The notes beneath the pieces were generated by a model. It was not told the DNA's origin and made no database searches. It saw only the letters and a list, made by a program, of their open reading frames with translations. Position numbers and translations under genes: made by a program. A stretch of DNA of 27,375 bases from JAMIFN01 sp964544605 (lineage in GTDB: Bacteria; Pseudomonadota; Gammaproteobacteria; Burkholderiales; Burkholderiaceae_C): positions 1-27,375 of the forward strand of contig CAZJBX010000034.1 of assembly GCA_964544605.1 (NCBI GenBank), in the 5' to 3' direction. Below, in pieces: positions 1-8,071 of this stretch (position 1 is its first letter; every line of letters begins with the position of its first letter).

Positions 1-28
1 AAAAACCCAGCCTCGGCTGGGTTTTTTT
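1..28 (-). terminator. Rho-independent terminator downstream of kdsC
   Basis: The inverted repeat CCCAGC-CTCG-GCTGGG (6-21) is flanked by A5 on the left and T7 on the right, so it can work in both directions. It lies about 60 bases past the kdsC stop codon and would end the marR-kdsC transcript. It could also serve a converging gene outside the window. Confidence 0.85.
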
Positions 29-88
29 ATGGCTGCTGTTTTCAGGCTTTAGCGCCGCATTACATGGGTTTCAGAGGCCAAGCTCGCT

Positions 89-691
89 TTATTCGGCTTG
101 CTGCGCCAAATTGCCTTTGCGGTGTTTTTCAAGCTGCACTTGGTATTGGCCGCAGGCGTGCAGCAGCACATCCACCAGCTCACGGGCCGCGCCCATGCCG
201 CCTTGGGTCTGGGTGACGAAGTGGGCGGCGTTTTTGGCCTCACGGTGGGCATTGCTGGGGGCGCAGGCCAGGGCCGCGTGCAGCAGCATGGGCAAATCGG
301 GCCAGTCGTCGCCCATGGCAGCGGCTTGGGCCCAGCTTAGATTCATGGCGGCGAGTATGCGCTCGGCGGCGGGCAGTTTGTCTTCTGTGCCGAGGGCAAA
401 TTGCGTCACGCCGATGGCGGCCAAGCGGGTGCGCAGGGCGGGGGAGTCGCGGCCGCTGATGATGACGGGCTCAATGCCCGCGCGTTGCAGCATTTTCAGG
501 CCGTGGCCGTCCAGCGAGTGAAAGGCTTTGAGCACTTCGCCCTGCTCGGAGTAATAGAGGCGGCCGTCGGTGAGCACGCCGTCCACATCAAAAAACACGA
601 CTTTGATGTGCTTGGCGCGTTCGAGCAGGCCCACGGGCAGGGCCAGTTCATTGCGGCTTTGCAGTGGGTAGCTGGGTATGGGCAAATTCAT
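89..691 (-). CDS. kdsC: 3-deoxy-D-manno-octulosonate 8-phosphate phosphatase KdsC
   Basis: This cytoplasmic HAD-superfamily phosphatase hydrolyses Kdo-8-phosphate to Kdo for lipid A/LPS core synthesis. The protein has 200 residues, slightly above the usual 170-190 because of an N-terminal tail of about 25 residues. The HAD motif I FFDVDGVLTDG is at residues 33-43 with the nucleophile/acid pair Asp35 and Asp37. Motif II is in IISGRDS, and the motif IV region is GDDWPDLP. A purine-rich GAGAGAG precedes the ATG. It starts 11 bases behind the MarR-type gene on the same strand and probably shares its transcript. In many proteobacteria kdsC sits with kdsD and the lpt genes; here none is visible on the upstream side, and the downstream side is cut by the window end after a terminator. 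Confidence 0.93.
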   Translation of the reverse strand: MNLPIPSYPLQSRNELALPVGLLERAKHIKVVFFDVDGVLTDGRLYYSEQGEVLKAFHSLDGHGLKMLQRAGIEPVIISGRDSPALRTRLAAIGVTQFALGTEDKLPAAERILAAMNLSWAQAAAMGDDWPDLPMLLHAALACAPSNAHREAKNAAHFVTQTQGGMGAARELVDVLLHACGQYQVQLEKHRKGNLAQQAE

Positions 692-702
692 GGTGTGCTC
701 TC

Positions 703-1161
703 TCAGATGTCTGTGTTTTTACCTTGGCTCATTTGCAGCATACCCAGTTGGCGGATGCGCTCTAGGGTGTTCTCCATCAGCATTTGCATTTCTTGCACTT
801 TTTCTTCGCCCAAGCCCACGAGGAATAAGCCCTCTAAAGCCTGCACAATGGCATGGGCTTGGCCCAGCAGTTCTTCGCCTTGGGGGGTGAGGCTGTAGAG
901 TATTTTCAGGCTGTGCTCAGGGTCGCCAGTGGAGGCCACCAAGCCCGCATGGTGCAGGTCACGGATGACGGCGTTCATGGTTTGGGGCCGCACCAGGCAG
1001 GCGCGGGCAATGGCGGCGTTGGTGAGGCCCGCTTCTTCTTCCAGCACGCGCAAGGCGGCGTATTTGGGGAAGGTCAGGCCCAAGGGGGCGAGCAGGGCGT
1101 TGATTTGCTGGCGCACCAAGTGGCTGAGCAAGTCGATGGACCAGATGAATCCTGTTTTCAT
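703..1161 (-). CDS. MarR-family transcriptional regulator
   Basis: This 152-residue protein has the size and layout of MarR regulators, which are dimeric winged-helix DNA-binding proteins often released from DNA by small lipophilic or aromatic ligands. Helices carrying LTNAAIARACLVRPQTMNAV (about 46-65) form the helix-turn-helix with recognition helix. The wing follows around residues 75-92, and terminal helices form the dimer interface. It is transcribed divergently from the eight-gene P450 operon, and the 114-base gap holds three matching inverted repeats. Autoregulation plus control of the operon is therefore the natural inference. It is followed after 11 bases by kdsC. The effector is unknown; a sterol- or terpenoid-like substrate of the operon would be the first guess. 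Confidence 0.9.
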   Translation of the reverse strand: MKTGFIWSIDLLSHLVRQQINALLAPLGLTFPKYAALRVLEEEAGLTNAAIARACLVRPQTMNAVIRDLHHAGLVASTGDPEHSLKILYSLTPQGEELLGQAHAIVQALEGLFLVGLGEEKVQEMQMLMENTLERIRQLGMLQMSQGKNTDI

Positions 1162-1187
1162 GGTGGGCTTTCTTTTTTTCTTTCAGG

Positions 1188-1218
1188 TTGTCAGTATGCT
1201 GATATTTTGCATTAGAAT
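1188..1218 (+). promoter_or_regulatory. Putative promoter of the GMC/P450 operon
   Basis: A -35-like TTGTCA (1188-1193) and a -10-like TAGAAT (1213-1218) are separated by 19 bases, slightly longer than ideal. The -35 overlaps the first TCAG-N4-CTGA repeat, and the second repeat begins at the last base of the -10. This is the placement expected for repression by the divergent MarR protein. On the opposite strand a weaker TTGGTC-N18-CAAAAT could drive marR from the same region. Confidence 0.5.
1191..1203. promoter_or_regulatory. Putative MarR operator 1
   Basis: TCAGTATGCTGAT contains the inverted half-sites TCAG and CTGA separated by four bases. It shares the pattern TCAGyAyGCTGAT with operator 3, 46 bases downstream, and overlaps the candidate -35 of the operon promoter. 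Confidence 0.6.
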
Positions 1219-1230
1219 CAGCGCACTGAC
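1218..1230. promoter_or_regulatory. Putative MarR operator 2
   Basis: TCAGCGCACTGAC carries the same TCAG-N4-CTGA half-site arrangement as its neighbours but is less similar in the centre and last base. It lies immediately downstream of the candidate -10, near the expected transcription start. Confidence 0.5.
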
Positions 1231-1234
1231 CAAA

Positions 1235-1250
1235 CATCAGCACGCTGATG
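1235..1250. promoter_or_regulatory. Putative MarR operator 3
   Basis: CATCAGCACGCTGATG is a 7+2+7 perfect inverted repeat and the most symmetrical of the three sites. It ends 25 bases before the GMC oxidoreductase start codon, so binding here would block transcription into the operon. Confidence 0.65.
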
Positions 1251-1275
1251 AAACACAGCAAGGACAGTAGATATT

Positions 1276-2925
1276 ATGGTAGCAATAGCAACGCAAGCAG
1301 ATTTTGTCGTGATTGGCGCAGGCAGTGCAGGCTGTATTGTGGCCTCGCGTTTGGCCGAGGCGGGACATAGCGTGGTTTTGCTGGAGGCAGGCGACGCGGC
1401 TGAGGCCCACCCTGAGACTTTGCGCGCCGATGGTTTTAAAAATGCCTTTGCCAACGATGCCACGATGTGGCAGCGCATGAGCGTGAAGATGGCGCATATG
1501 GGCCGCAAGTATTTGGGCACGGGCCGTGGCATGGGCGGCTCAGGCTCGGTCAATGGCATGGTTTACACCCGTGGCGATCAGCGCGATTTTGATGCCTGGC
1601 CTCAAAACTGGCAGTGGGAAGACTGCTTGCCCGCCTTTGAGGGTGTGGAGGCCAAGCTGGAGCCGCGCCCACGGCTGGCCACGCGCTATGTGCAGCGCTT
1701 TATTGATGCCTGTGTGGGCGTGGGCATGACGGCCGAGAACGGCATGAATAGCGGCGATTTGAAGGCCAAAGTTGGCGCCAATGATATGAACTACGCGGGC
1801 GATAAGCGCCGCAGCTCTTACCGTGCATTCATTAAAGAGCCGCTGGAAGTGCGCGGCCATCCGCTGCGTGAGAACCTGCGCATTGTGCTGGGCGCGCAGG
1901 TGCAAAAAGTGCTGTTTGATGCAGGCCAAAAAGCCACGGCAGTGCGTTATGAGCGCAAGGGGCAAATGGCAGAAGTGGCCGTAGGCCGTGAGGTGATTTT
2001 TGCTGCGGGTGCGCTGGAAACGCCGCGTTTGCTCATGCTCTCAGGCGTGGGCGATGCGGCGCATTTGCAAAGTGTGGGTCTGCCTGTGGTGCACAACGCG
2101 CCCAGCGTGGGCCAGCATTTGCAAGACCACCCCAATGTCTGCCTGTTTTACAAAAGCCGCGAGCTGCCTGATTTCGCCTTTCCGCAGGTGTATGCCTTTG
2201 ACACCGCCACGGGCGGCCCCGGCGCGCCTGAAATGTGCTGGGTGGGTTTTGCCGCGCACAGCACCATGCGTTACGCCCTGCACCGCATGTTGCCCGTGCT
2301 GATGTTGCCTGAGGGCCTGCTCAAGCTCAAATGGCTGCGTGTGAGCCTGCGCAAAATCATTGACTTTGTCATCACCTTCCGCCCCGTCGATGGCTTTGTG
2401 CAAAAGCTGTTTGGCATTGTGGTGATTTTGGGCAAACCAACCTCACGCGGGAGTGTGCGCTTGGCCAGCGCCAGCCCCGATGATGCGGCCCTGATTGACC
2501 CCGCTTGGCTGCAAACCGAGCACGACAAGCGCCTGATGGAAGCGGGCATTGCCCGCGCACTAGAAATGGCGCAGCAGCCGAGCTTGGCGCAGGCGGGGCT
2601 CAAGCCCCTGTCTGTGGGGGCCAAGCCCGGCATCAGCAAGGCCAAGCTGTGGCGCTGGATCCACAAGGCCAGCATGACGACCTACCACTTTGGCGGCTCC
2701 TGCCGCATGGGGCCTGAGGCCGATTCGCCTGTTTCCGCGCATGATTTGCGCGTGAAGGGCTTGGCCAATGTGCGCGTGGCCGATGCCAGTGTGATGCCCA
2801 GCATTCCCGTGTCTGCCCTGAATGCCCCCAGCATGATGATAGGCTGGCGTGCGGCAGATTTTGTGCTGCAAGACCACCCCGAACCCAGCCCAAAACCCGA
2901 ACCAAAGATGAGCTTTGAACCATGA
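1276..2925 (+). CDS. GMC-family FAD-dependent oxidoreductase (choline/alcohol dehydrogenase-like)
   Basis: The GMC family of flavoproteins oxidises primary or secondary alcohols. The 549-residue length is normal for the family. The FAD-binding dinucleotide motif GAGSAG is at residues 14-19, followed by the LLEAGD end of the second strand. A second GMC signature region includes FAAGALETPRLLMLSGVG (about 241-258). Near the C-terminus, YHFGGSCRMG and the closing NAPSMMIGWRAADFVL carry the conserved His and Asn region of the active site. AAGGA lies 11 bases before the ATG. This is the first gene of the operon, and its stop overlaps the start of the aldehyde dehydrogenase gene by four bases (ATGA). 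An alcohol-to-aldehyde step feeding that enzyme is likely. The actual substrate cannot be read from the sequence; 3-hydroxysteroid oxidation, as in cholesterol-oxidase relatives, is an alternative. Confidence 0.88.
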   Translation: MVAIATQADFVVIGAGSAGCIVASRLAEAGHSVVLLEAGDAAEAHPETLRADGFKNAFANDATMWQRMSVKMAHMGRKYLGTGRGMGGSGSVNGMVYTRGDQRDFDAWPQNWQWEDCLPAFEGVEAKLEPRPRLATRYVQRFIDACVGVGMTAENGMNSGDLKAKVGANDMNYAGDKRRSSYRAFIKEPLEVRGHPLRENLRIVLGAQVQKVLFDAGQKATAVRYERKGQMAEVAVGREVIFAAGALETPRLLMLSGVGDAAHLQSVGLPVVHNAPSVGQHLQDHPNVCLFYKSRELPDFAFPQVYAFDTATGGPGAPEMCWVGFAAHSTMRYALHRMLPVLMLPEGLLKLKWLRVSLRKIIDFVITFRPVDGFVQKLFGIVVILGKPTSRGSVRLASASPDDAALIDPAWLQTEHDKRLMEAGIARALEMAQQPSLAQAGLKPLSVGAKPGISKAKLWRWIHKASMTTYHFGGSCRMGPEADSPVSAHDLRVKGLANVRVADASVMPSIPVSALNAPSMMIGWRAADFVLQDHPEPSPKPEPKMSFEP

Positions 2926-4481
2926 CCATGATTGAATGCTTTAACCCCGCTACAGGGGCCAAACTGGGCGAAGTGCCCGCCGCCAGCCCTGAGGATGTGC
3001 TGGCCGCAGTGGCGCGCGCGCGCGTGGCGCAGCAGGCTTGGGGCCAAACCAGTTTGGCCAAACGCCGTGCCGTGCTGCGGACGCTGCTGCACACGATTCT
3101 CGACAATATGGACGAGATTTGTGCGGCTGTGGTGGAAGACGGCGGCAAGACTTTTGAGAACTCCGCCTTGGGCGAAGTGATGACGGTGGTGAACAAACTG
3201 CGCTGGCTGATGAAGAACGGCGAGAAATACCTCAAAACCGAAAAAGTCAGCATGGGCGGGCCGCTCTTCCATAAAAAAGGCCGCATTGAATACCGCCCCT
3301 TGGGGGTGGTGGCGGCCATTGTGCCGTGGAATTACCCCTTCCAAAACATTTTTGCCAGCTTTGCCGACCCGCTGATGGCGGGCAATGCGGTGGTGCTCAA
3401 GGCATCGGAGGCCGTGGCCTGGAGCACGCAATACTTCCAACGCCTGATTGACAGCGTGCTTGATGCCCACGGCGTGAGCCGCGACACGGTGCAAATCATC
3501 AACGGCTTTGGCGATACCGGCGCGGCCTTGGTGCGCGCGCCGGTGCAGAAGATTTTGTTCATTGGCTCGGTCGGCAATGGCCGCCGCATTGTGGAAGGCT
3601 CGGCGCAAAATCTGGTGCCCACGGTGATGGAGCTGGGCGGCAAAGACCCGCTGATTGTGTGTGACGACGCCGATTTGCAACGCGCCGCGCACAGCGCCTT
3701 GGGCGGCTGCTTTGTGAACTTGGGCCAAAGCTGCGTCGCACCCGAGCGCATTCTGGTGCAGGCGGGCATTTACGATGCCTTTGTGCAAGAAGTGCAGACC
3801 GTGGCCAGCCAATTCCGCCAAGGCAGCGCCGCCACGCCCAGCAGTGTGGATGTGGGCGCGATTTGCACCCCCATGCAAATGGGCGTGATTGAGGACTTGG
3901 TGCAAGACGCGCTGGCCAGCGGTGCCAAGGCCATTGTGGGCGGTGGCCGCCGCACAGAGGGCGCGCACGCGGGCGGCAACTTTTTTGCGCCCACGGTGCT
4001 GGTGGGGGTCACGCCTGAAATGCGTATTGCACGAGAGGAGGTGTTTGGCCCTGTGCTGCTCATCATGCGCTTTGACACCGACGCCGACGCCGTGCGCATT
4101 GCCAACGGCACGCCCTTTGGTTTGCAGTCCTCCGTTTTCAGCAAGAGCGAGGCACGGGCTGAGCGCATTGCGGCGCAGATTGAGGCGGGCGCGACTGTGC
4201 TCAACGACTTTGGCATGTGCTATTTGAACCAAAACCTGCCCTTTGGCGGTGTCAAGCTCTCAGGCTTTGGCCGCATGAATGGGCGCGATGGCCTGCGCGG
4301 CTACACCAACCCCAAGGCGGTGTTGAAAGACCGCTTCTGGAACCTCGGCGTGGTGCCGCGCCTCTACCCCGTCAAGGCCGAGGATTACACCCAAGCACGG
4401 CGCATGATTCGCCTCATGTTTGCCGATGGCTTGGGGCAGAAGCTGCGTTATTTGCGCGGCCATAAGCAAGACCGTTTTTGA
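2922..4481 (+). CDS. NAD(P)-dependent aldehyde dehydrogenase
   Basis: This 519-residue member of the aldehyde dehydrogenase superfamily would oxidise an aldehyde to the carboxylic acid. The catalytic residues are visible: Asn137 in PWNYP, Lys160, the general base Glu237 in MELGGKD, and nucleophile Cys271 in NLGQSCVAPERI. The EEVFGPV segment typical of the family is also present. Length is slightly above the usual 480-500 because of a C-terminal tail. Translation starts within the stop codon of the GMC gene (ATGA overlap), indicating coupling. With the GMC oxidoreductase upstream it would complete a two-step oxidation of an alcohol to an acid, for example a hydroxylated methyl group. Substrate not deducible. 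Confidence 0.93.
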   Translation: MTMIECFNPATGAKLGEVPAASPEDVLAAVARARVAQQAWGQTSLAKRRAVLRTLLHTILDNMDEICAAVVEDGGKTFENSALGEVMTVVNKLRWLMKNGEKYLKTEKVSMGGPLFHKKGRIEYRPLGVVAAIVPWNYPFQNIFASFADPLMAGNAVVLKASEAVAWSTQYFQRLIDSVLDAHGVSRDTVQIINGFGDTGAALVRAPVQKILFIGSVGNGRRIVEGSAQNLVPTVMELGGKDPLIVCDDADLQRAAHSALGGCFVNLGQSCVAPERILVQAGIYDAFVQEVQTVASQFRQGSAATPSSVDVGAICTPMQMGVIEDLVQDALASGAKAIVGGGRRTEGAHAGGNFFAPTVLVGVTPEMRIAREEVFGPVLLIMRFDTDADAVRIANGTPFGLQSSVFSKSEARAERIAAQIEAGATVLNDFGMCYLNQNLPFGGVKLSGFGRMNGRDGLRGYTNPKAVLKDRFWNLGVVPRLYPVKAEDYTQARRMIRLMFADGLGQKLRYLRGHKQDRF

Positions 4482-4501
4482 TTTTTTGATGGACGACAAG
4501 C

Positions 4502-5227
4502 ATGTTCACCACTGAGATTTTGACCCCCACTTTTTGGGCCGTGTTCTGGGCCTTAACGGGCTTTGCCGGCGTGCTGGCCTTTACTTTGGACTACTGGGCC
4601 AAAAGCCCCAAATACGCCCACCACCGCATCCGCCCTTTTGCGAAAAACCGCTACAGCGACGGCAAGCGCATCCTCAACACCACGCTCAATCAAATCATGT
4701 CGCTGCTGTGGTTCATCGCCTTTTTCATCTACTTTGGCGACAAGGTGTTTTACAACAACTGGTGGCCCGGCCTGAGCACTGTGGTGGGTGAAACCATGCT
4801 GGTGCTGCTGGTGTATGACTTTGTGTATTACTGGTACCACCGCGCCGCGCACTACCCGCCCATCATGCGCCATATGCACGGCACGCACCACTGGGTACGC
4901 AACCCCACGGCGGGCGAATCCACCTACCTCAACCCGCTGGAGCCCACAGGCGCATTGTTCATTTTGTTTGCCAGCACTTGGGCGCTCGGCCCCATCAGCC
5001 ATGTCTCTTGGGCCTTGGTGTATTTCATCTACAGCGCCAGCAATCTGATCGTGCATTCCAGCTTGGTGCCCAAGCACCCCGCGCTGCGCTTGTTCAGCTT
5101 TTGGGCCCGTAGCCATGATGCCCACCACCAGTTGCTGCGTGTGAATTACGCCAACATCTTCCCCTTCTGGGACCAGCTCTTTGGCACGGCTGAAGAGAGC
5201 TACCGCAAACCCCAAGCCAAAAAATAA
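4502..5227 (+). CDS. Sterol desaturase / fatty acid hydroxylase family protein (membrane di-iron)
   Basis: This is an integral membrane protein of 241 residues with the histidine-box pattern of the fatty acid hydroxylase superfamily, which includes sterol C-4 methyl oxidase (ERG25) and C-5 desaturase (ERG3). The boxes are HRAAH (113-117), HGTHH (126-130) and HDAHH (205-209), expected to bind a di-iron centre. Hydrophobic segments are visible at about 9-29, 65-80, 95-112, 148-163 and 168-185. The family uses O2 and electrons to hydroxylate or desaturate lipids. It starts 20 bases after the aldehyde dehydrogenase gene with only a weak ribosome site. Neighbouring CYP51-type P450 and 3beta-HSD genes favour a sterol- or triterpenoid-like substrate, but a fatty acyl or other lipid substrate is possible. 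Confidence 0.9.
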   Translation: MFTTEILTPTFWAVFWALTGFAGVLAFTLDYWAKSPKYAHHRIRPFAKNRYSDGKRILNTTLNQIMSLLWFIAFFIYFGDKVFYNNWWPGLSTVVGETMLVLLVYDFVYYWYHRAAHYPPIMRHMHGTHHWVRNPTAGESTYLNPLEPTGALFILFASTWALGPISHVSWALVYFIYSASNLIVHSSLVPKHPALRLFSFWARSHDAHHQLLRVNYANIFPFWDQLFGTAEESYRKPQAKK

Positions 5228-5247
5228 ACCACAAAGGAGATACAAGC

Positions 5248-6282
5248 ATGAGTCGTAGCGTTTTAATTACTGGTGGCAAAGGCTTTGTGGGCCGCGCTTT
5301 GGTGGCGCGTTTCAATGCCCTGGGCTTTCGCACCATTTGCGCCGATTTAACGGCCCAGCCCTTGCAGGGTGAAGCCTATCAAGGGGTGGAGTTTGTCGCT
5401 CTTGATGTGCGTAAAAAAGATGCCGTTATTGCCGCCTGCAAAGGCGTGGACAGCATCATTCACAACGCCTCTTTGGTGCACACCAAACACAACCGCGTTG
5501 AAGATGTGTGGGCCGTGAATTTGGACGGCGCAAAGAACATTTTGGCCGCTTGCGAGCATCACGCCATTCCGCGATTGGTGTATGTGTCCTCGGCCTCAGT
5601 CGTATATGAGGGCAAAGACATCCGCAATGGCGATGAAAGCCTGCCCTACACCAGCTTGAGTCAAGCGCCTTATGCCGATAGCAAGCTGGAGGCAGAAAAG
5701 CTCTCGCTGGCCTTTAACGGCAGCGGCAAAACAGCCGTGTGCGCCGTGCGCCCGCATGTGATTTTTGGTGCGGAAGATGGGCGCTTGGTGCCTGCCATCA
5801 TCGACAAAGCCACCAAGGGTATGCTCAAACGCCAAGTGGGCAACCGCGAGAAGCAATGGGACTTCACCTATATCGACAACTTGGTGGATGCCATCACCTT
5901 GTGCGAAGACAAGCTCAGCTTGGACTCGCCCGCTGCGGGCCAAGCCTACTTTGTGACGAATGGCGAGCCCATGCCCTTTTTTGAATTTGCTGAGCGCATG
6001 ATTGCCTACTGGGGCTACCCGCCCATCTCAGGCAAAGTGCCCTATTGGTTGGCCTATGCCGTGGCCAGCGTGGCCGAGTTTTGGGACACGCTCAAGGGCG
6101 GCACGCTCAATTCAGAAGATGGCCTCTCGCGCTTTTCCATTCAATACATGGCCACCGACCACTACTACAGCATCGCCAAAATCAAGCGCGATTTGGGCTG
6201 GGAGCCCAAAGTCTCTTTGCTTGAAGGCATCCGCCGCACGGCCGAAGGCGTGGTCGCCGCAGGCAAGGTGAAGGTCTTGTAA
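5248..6282 (+). CDS. NAD-dependent epimerase/dehydratase, 3beta-hydroxysteroid dehydrogenase type
   Basis: This 344-residue extended SDR carries the nucleotide-binding motif TGGKGFVG (8-15). Active-site Ser is in VYVSSAS (about 112-117), and Tyr142 and Lys146 are in the YADSK motif. The overall pattern, with RPHVIFG and FTYIDNLVDA, is that of the 3beta-HSD branch, which includes the sterol C-4 decarboxylase/3beta-dehydrogenase ERG26/NSDHL. A strong AAGGAGA precedes the ATG. It follows the sterol desaturase-family gene by 20 bases, and the P450-ferredoxin gene follows after 67 bases. In a demethylation model it would oxidise the 3beta-hydroxyl and promote loss of a C-4 carboxyl group. Family assignment is firm, substrate is inferred from neighbours only. 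Confidence 0.88.
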   Translation: MSRSVLITGGKGFVGRALVARFNALGFRTICADLTAQPLQGEAYQGVEFVALDVRKKDAVIAACKGVDSIIHNASLVHTKHNRVEDVWAVNLDGAKNILAACEHHAIPRLVYVSSASVVYEGKDIRNGDESLPYTSLSQAPYADSKLEAEKLSLAFNGSGKTAVCAVRPHVIFGAEDGRLVPAIIDKATKGMLKRQVGNREKQWDFTYIDNLVDAITLCEDKLSLDSPAAGQAYFVTNGEPMPFFEFAERMIAYWGYPPISGKVPYWLAYAVASVAEFWDTLKGGTLNSEDGLSRFSIQYMATDHYYSIAKIKRDLGWEPKVSLLEGIRRTAEGVVAAGKVKVL

Positions 6283-6349
6283 GCGCCAAGCCCGCCCACC
6301 CCTGCCAAAACCCAAATCAAACAAAACCACCCAAGAATGGGGGAGACAA

Positions 6350-8071
6350 ATGGCAAAGAAGAAAAGTGAACTCAAAGGCGGCCTGCCTTGGCTTGGCCCC
6401 ATCGTGCGCTTTGCACGCAACCCCTACGCCTTTATGCAGGCCGCGCACGATGCCTGCGGCGAGGTCGCCAGCTTCACCCTCATGGGCCAACGCGTGCACT
6501 TGCTCACGGGCGATGAGGCCAGCGCCGTGTTCTTTCGCAGCAGCGACGAGGTGCTTGATCAAGCCGCAGCCTACCAATTGATGACCCCCATCTTTGGCCC
6601 GGGCTTGGTGTTCGATGCGCCCAACGACAAAAAGAACGAGCAACTGCGTATGCTCATGCCCGTGCTGCGCATGGAGGCCATGCGTGAGCACGCGCGCAAA
6701 ATCGTGCAAGAGGTGCAAGACCTGACGCAAGATTGGCCCACGCAAGGCGAGGGTGAGCTGGAGCTGGTGGCGTGGATGAAGCAGCTCACCATCAACACCG
6801 CCAGCCACTGCCTGCTGGGGCGTGAGTTCCGCTACGAGCTGACGGATGAATTCGCGCAGATTTACCACGATTTGGAAAAAGGCGTGCACCCCATTGCCTA
6901 CCACTTCCCGAACATGCCCCTGCCCGCCTTTAAAAAGCGCGACCAAGCCCGCACCCGCTTGATGGAACTGGTCGGCGGCATTGTGGCCAAGCGCCAAAGC
7001 ATGGCCGACAAACCGCACGACATGCTGCAATCGCTGATGGAAACGCAGTATGAGAGTGGCGAGAAACTCAGCCCGAATGAAATCACTGGTTTGCTGATTG
7101 CGGCGATTTTTGCCGGCCACCACACCAGCTCAGGCACGGCCGCTTGGGTGCTGATTGAGCTGCTGCGCCAGCCCAGCCTGCTGCAACAAGCGCGAGCTGA
7201 AATCGACAGCGTTATCGGCAGCGATGGCGACATCAACTTCGACAACCTGCGCCATCTGCACACCCTGGAACTGGTGCTCAAAGAGGTGCTGCGCCTGCAC
7301 CCGCCGCTGATTTTGCTCATGCGCAAGGTGCTGGTGGACATCCCCTTCAAAGACCATGTCTTCAAAGCGGGCGATATGGTCTGGGCCGCGCCGCCGGTGA
7401 CGCAGCGCATGGCCAGCCTCTTTCCCAACCCCTTGGTGTTTGACATTGGCCGCTATGAGCCAGGGCGTGAGGAAGACCGCAACCTCATGGCCTACCAGCC
7501 CTTTGGCGGCGGCAAGCACAAATGCTCAGGCAACAGCTTTGCCATCTTCCAAATCAAAGCCATCTTTGCCATGCTGCTGCGCCGCTACGACTTTGAGTTG
7601 GTGGACTCGCCGGCCGACTACCGCGACGACTACAGCCAAATGATTGTGCAGCCTGCCGCGCCCTGCCGTGTGCGTTTTCGCTTGCGCCGCGATGCGCCGC
7701 CTGCTGCGGCAAAATCCGTTGCGGCCACACCGCCTGCGGCTTGCCCCATGCACGCGGCTGCGCCTGCCGCCGCAGCGCAAGCGGCAGAGCAGAGCGCAGG
7801 CCAAACTGAGGCGGCGAAAAGCTGGCGCATCGTGCACGATGCCCAACTCTGCCAAGGCCACGCCATGTGCATGGGTGAAGCACCAGCCTACTTCTTTGTC
7901 GATGAGGCCAGCAATCTGCACATCCAACACTTTGCCGTGGCTGAGGCCGATTTGCCCGCCGTGCAACGCGCCGTGCACTACTGCCCCAACCGCGCCCTGC
8001 GGCTGGAAGAAGGCCGCGCCGAGGCCGCGCCTGCGGCCAGCGCCACAACAGCGGGTCAGGGGCAGGCATGA
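6350..8071 (+). CDS. CYP51-type cytochrome P450 fused to a C-terminal [3Fe-4S] ferredoxin
   Basis: This 573-residue fusion has a P450 domain at about 1-446, an Ala/Pro-rich linker at about 447-489 and a ferredoxin at about 490-555. The P450 part carries features typical of CYP51 (sterol 14alpha-demethylase): YQLMTPIFGPGLVFDA in the B'-helix region (75-90), AGHHTSSGT on helix I (255-263), the ExxR motif Glu312-Arg315 in KEVLRLHPP, and haem ligand Cys392 in FGGGKHKCSG. From memory, it aligns along its length with Mycobacterium tuberculosis CYP51. The ferredoxin has Cys501, Cys507 and Cys545 (CxxHxxC...CP), with His504 where a fourth ligand could be, as in actinobacterial [3Fe-4S] ferredoxins. 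Methylococcus capsulatus CYP51 has the same kind of fusion. No reductase gene is visible nearby. No membrane anchor is seen, so it is probably soluble. Confidence 0.93.
   Translation: MAKKKSELKGGLPWLGPIVRFARNPYAFMQAAHDACGEVASFTLMGQRVHLLTGDEASAVFFRSSDEVLDQAAAYQLMTPIFGPGLVFDAPNDKKNEQLRMLMPVLRMEAMREHARKIVQEVQDLTQDWPTQGEGELELVAWMKQLTINTASHCLLGREFRYELTDEFAQIYHDLEKGVHPIAYHFPNMPLPAFKKRDQARTRLMELVGGIVAKRQSMADKPHDMLQSLMETQYESGEKLSPNEITGLLIAAIFAGHHTSSGTAAWVLIELLRQPSLLQQARAEIDSVIGSDGDINFDNLRHLHTLELVLKEVLRLHPPLILLMRKVLVDIPFKDHVFKAGDMVWAAPPVTQRMASLFPNPLVFDIGRYEPGREEDRNLMAYQPFGGGKHKCSGNSFAIFQIKAIFAMLLRRYDFELVDSPADYRDDYSQMIVQPAAPCRVRFRLRRDAPPAAAKSVAATPPAACPMHAAAPAAAAQAAEQSAGQTEAAKSWRIVHDAQLCQGHAMCMGEAPAYFFVDEASNLHIQHFAVAEADLPAVQRAVHYCPNRALRLEEGRAEAAPAASATTAGQGQA

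Noticed and set aside
2682..4232. Long antisense frame (516 codons) across the aldehyde dehydrogenase gene.
   Set aside because: His/Ala/Arg-rich translation without family resemblance; the opposite strand has a complete ALDH with all catalytic residues. Same codon-bias effect.
7690..7820. Ala/Pro-rich stretch in the P450 gene considered as a frameshift between separate P450 and ferredoxin genes.
   Set aside because: The frame is continuous, with no stop and no ribosome site before the ferredoxin; such linkers are known in P450-ferredoxin fusions.
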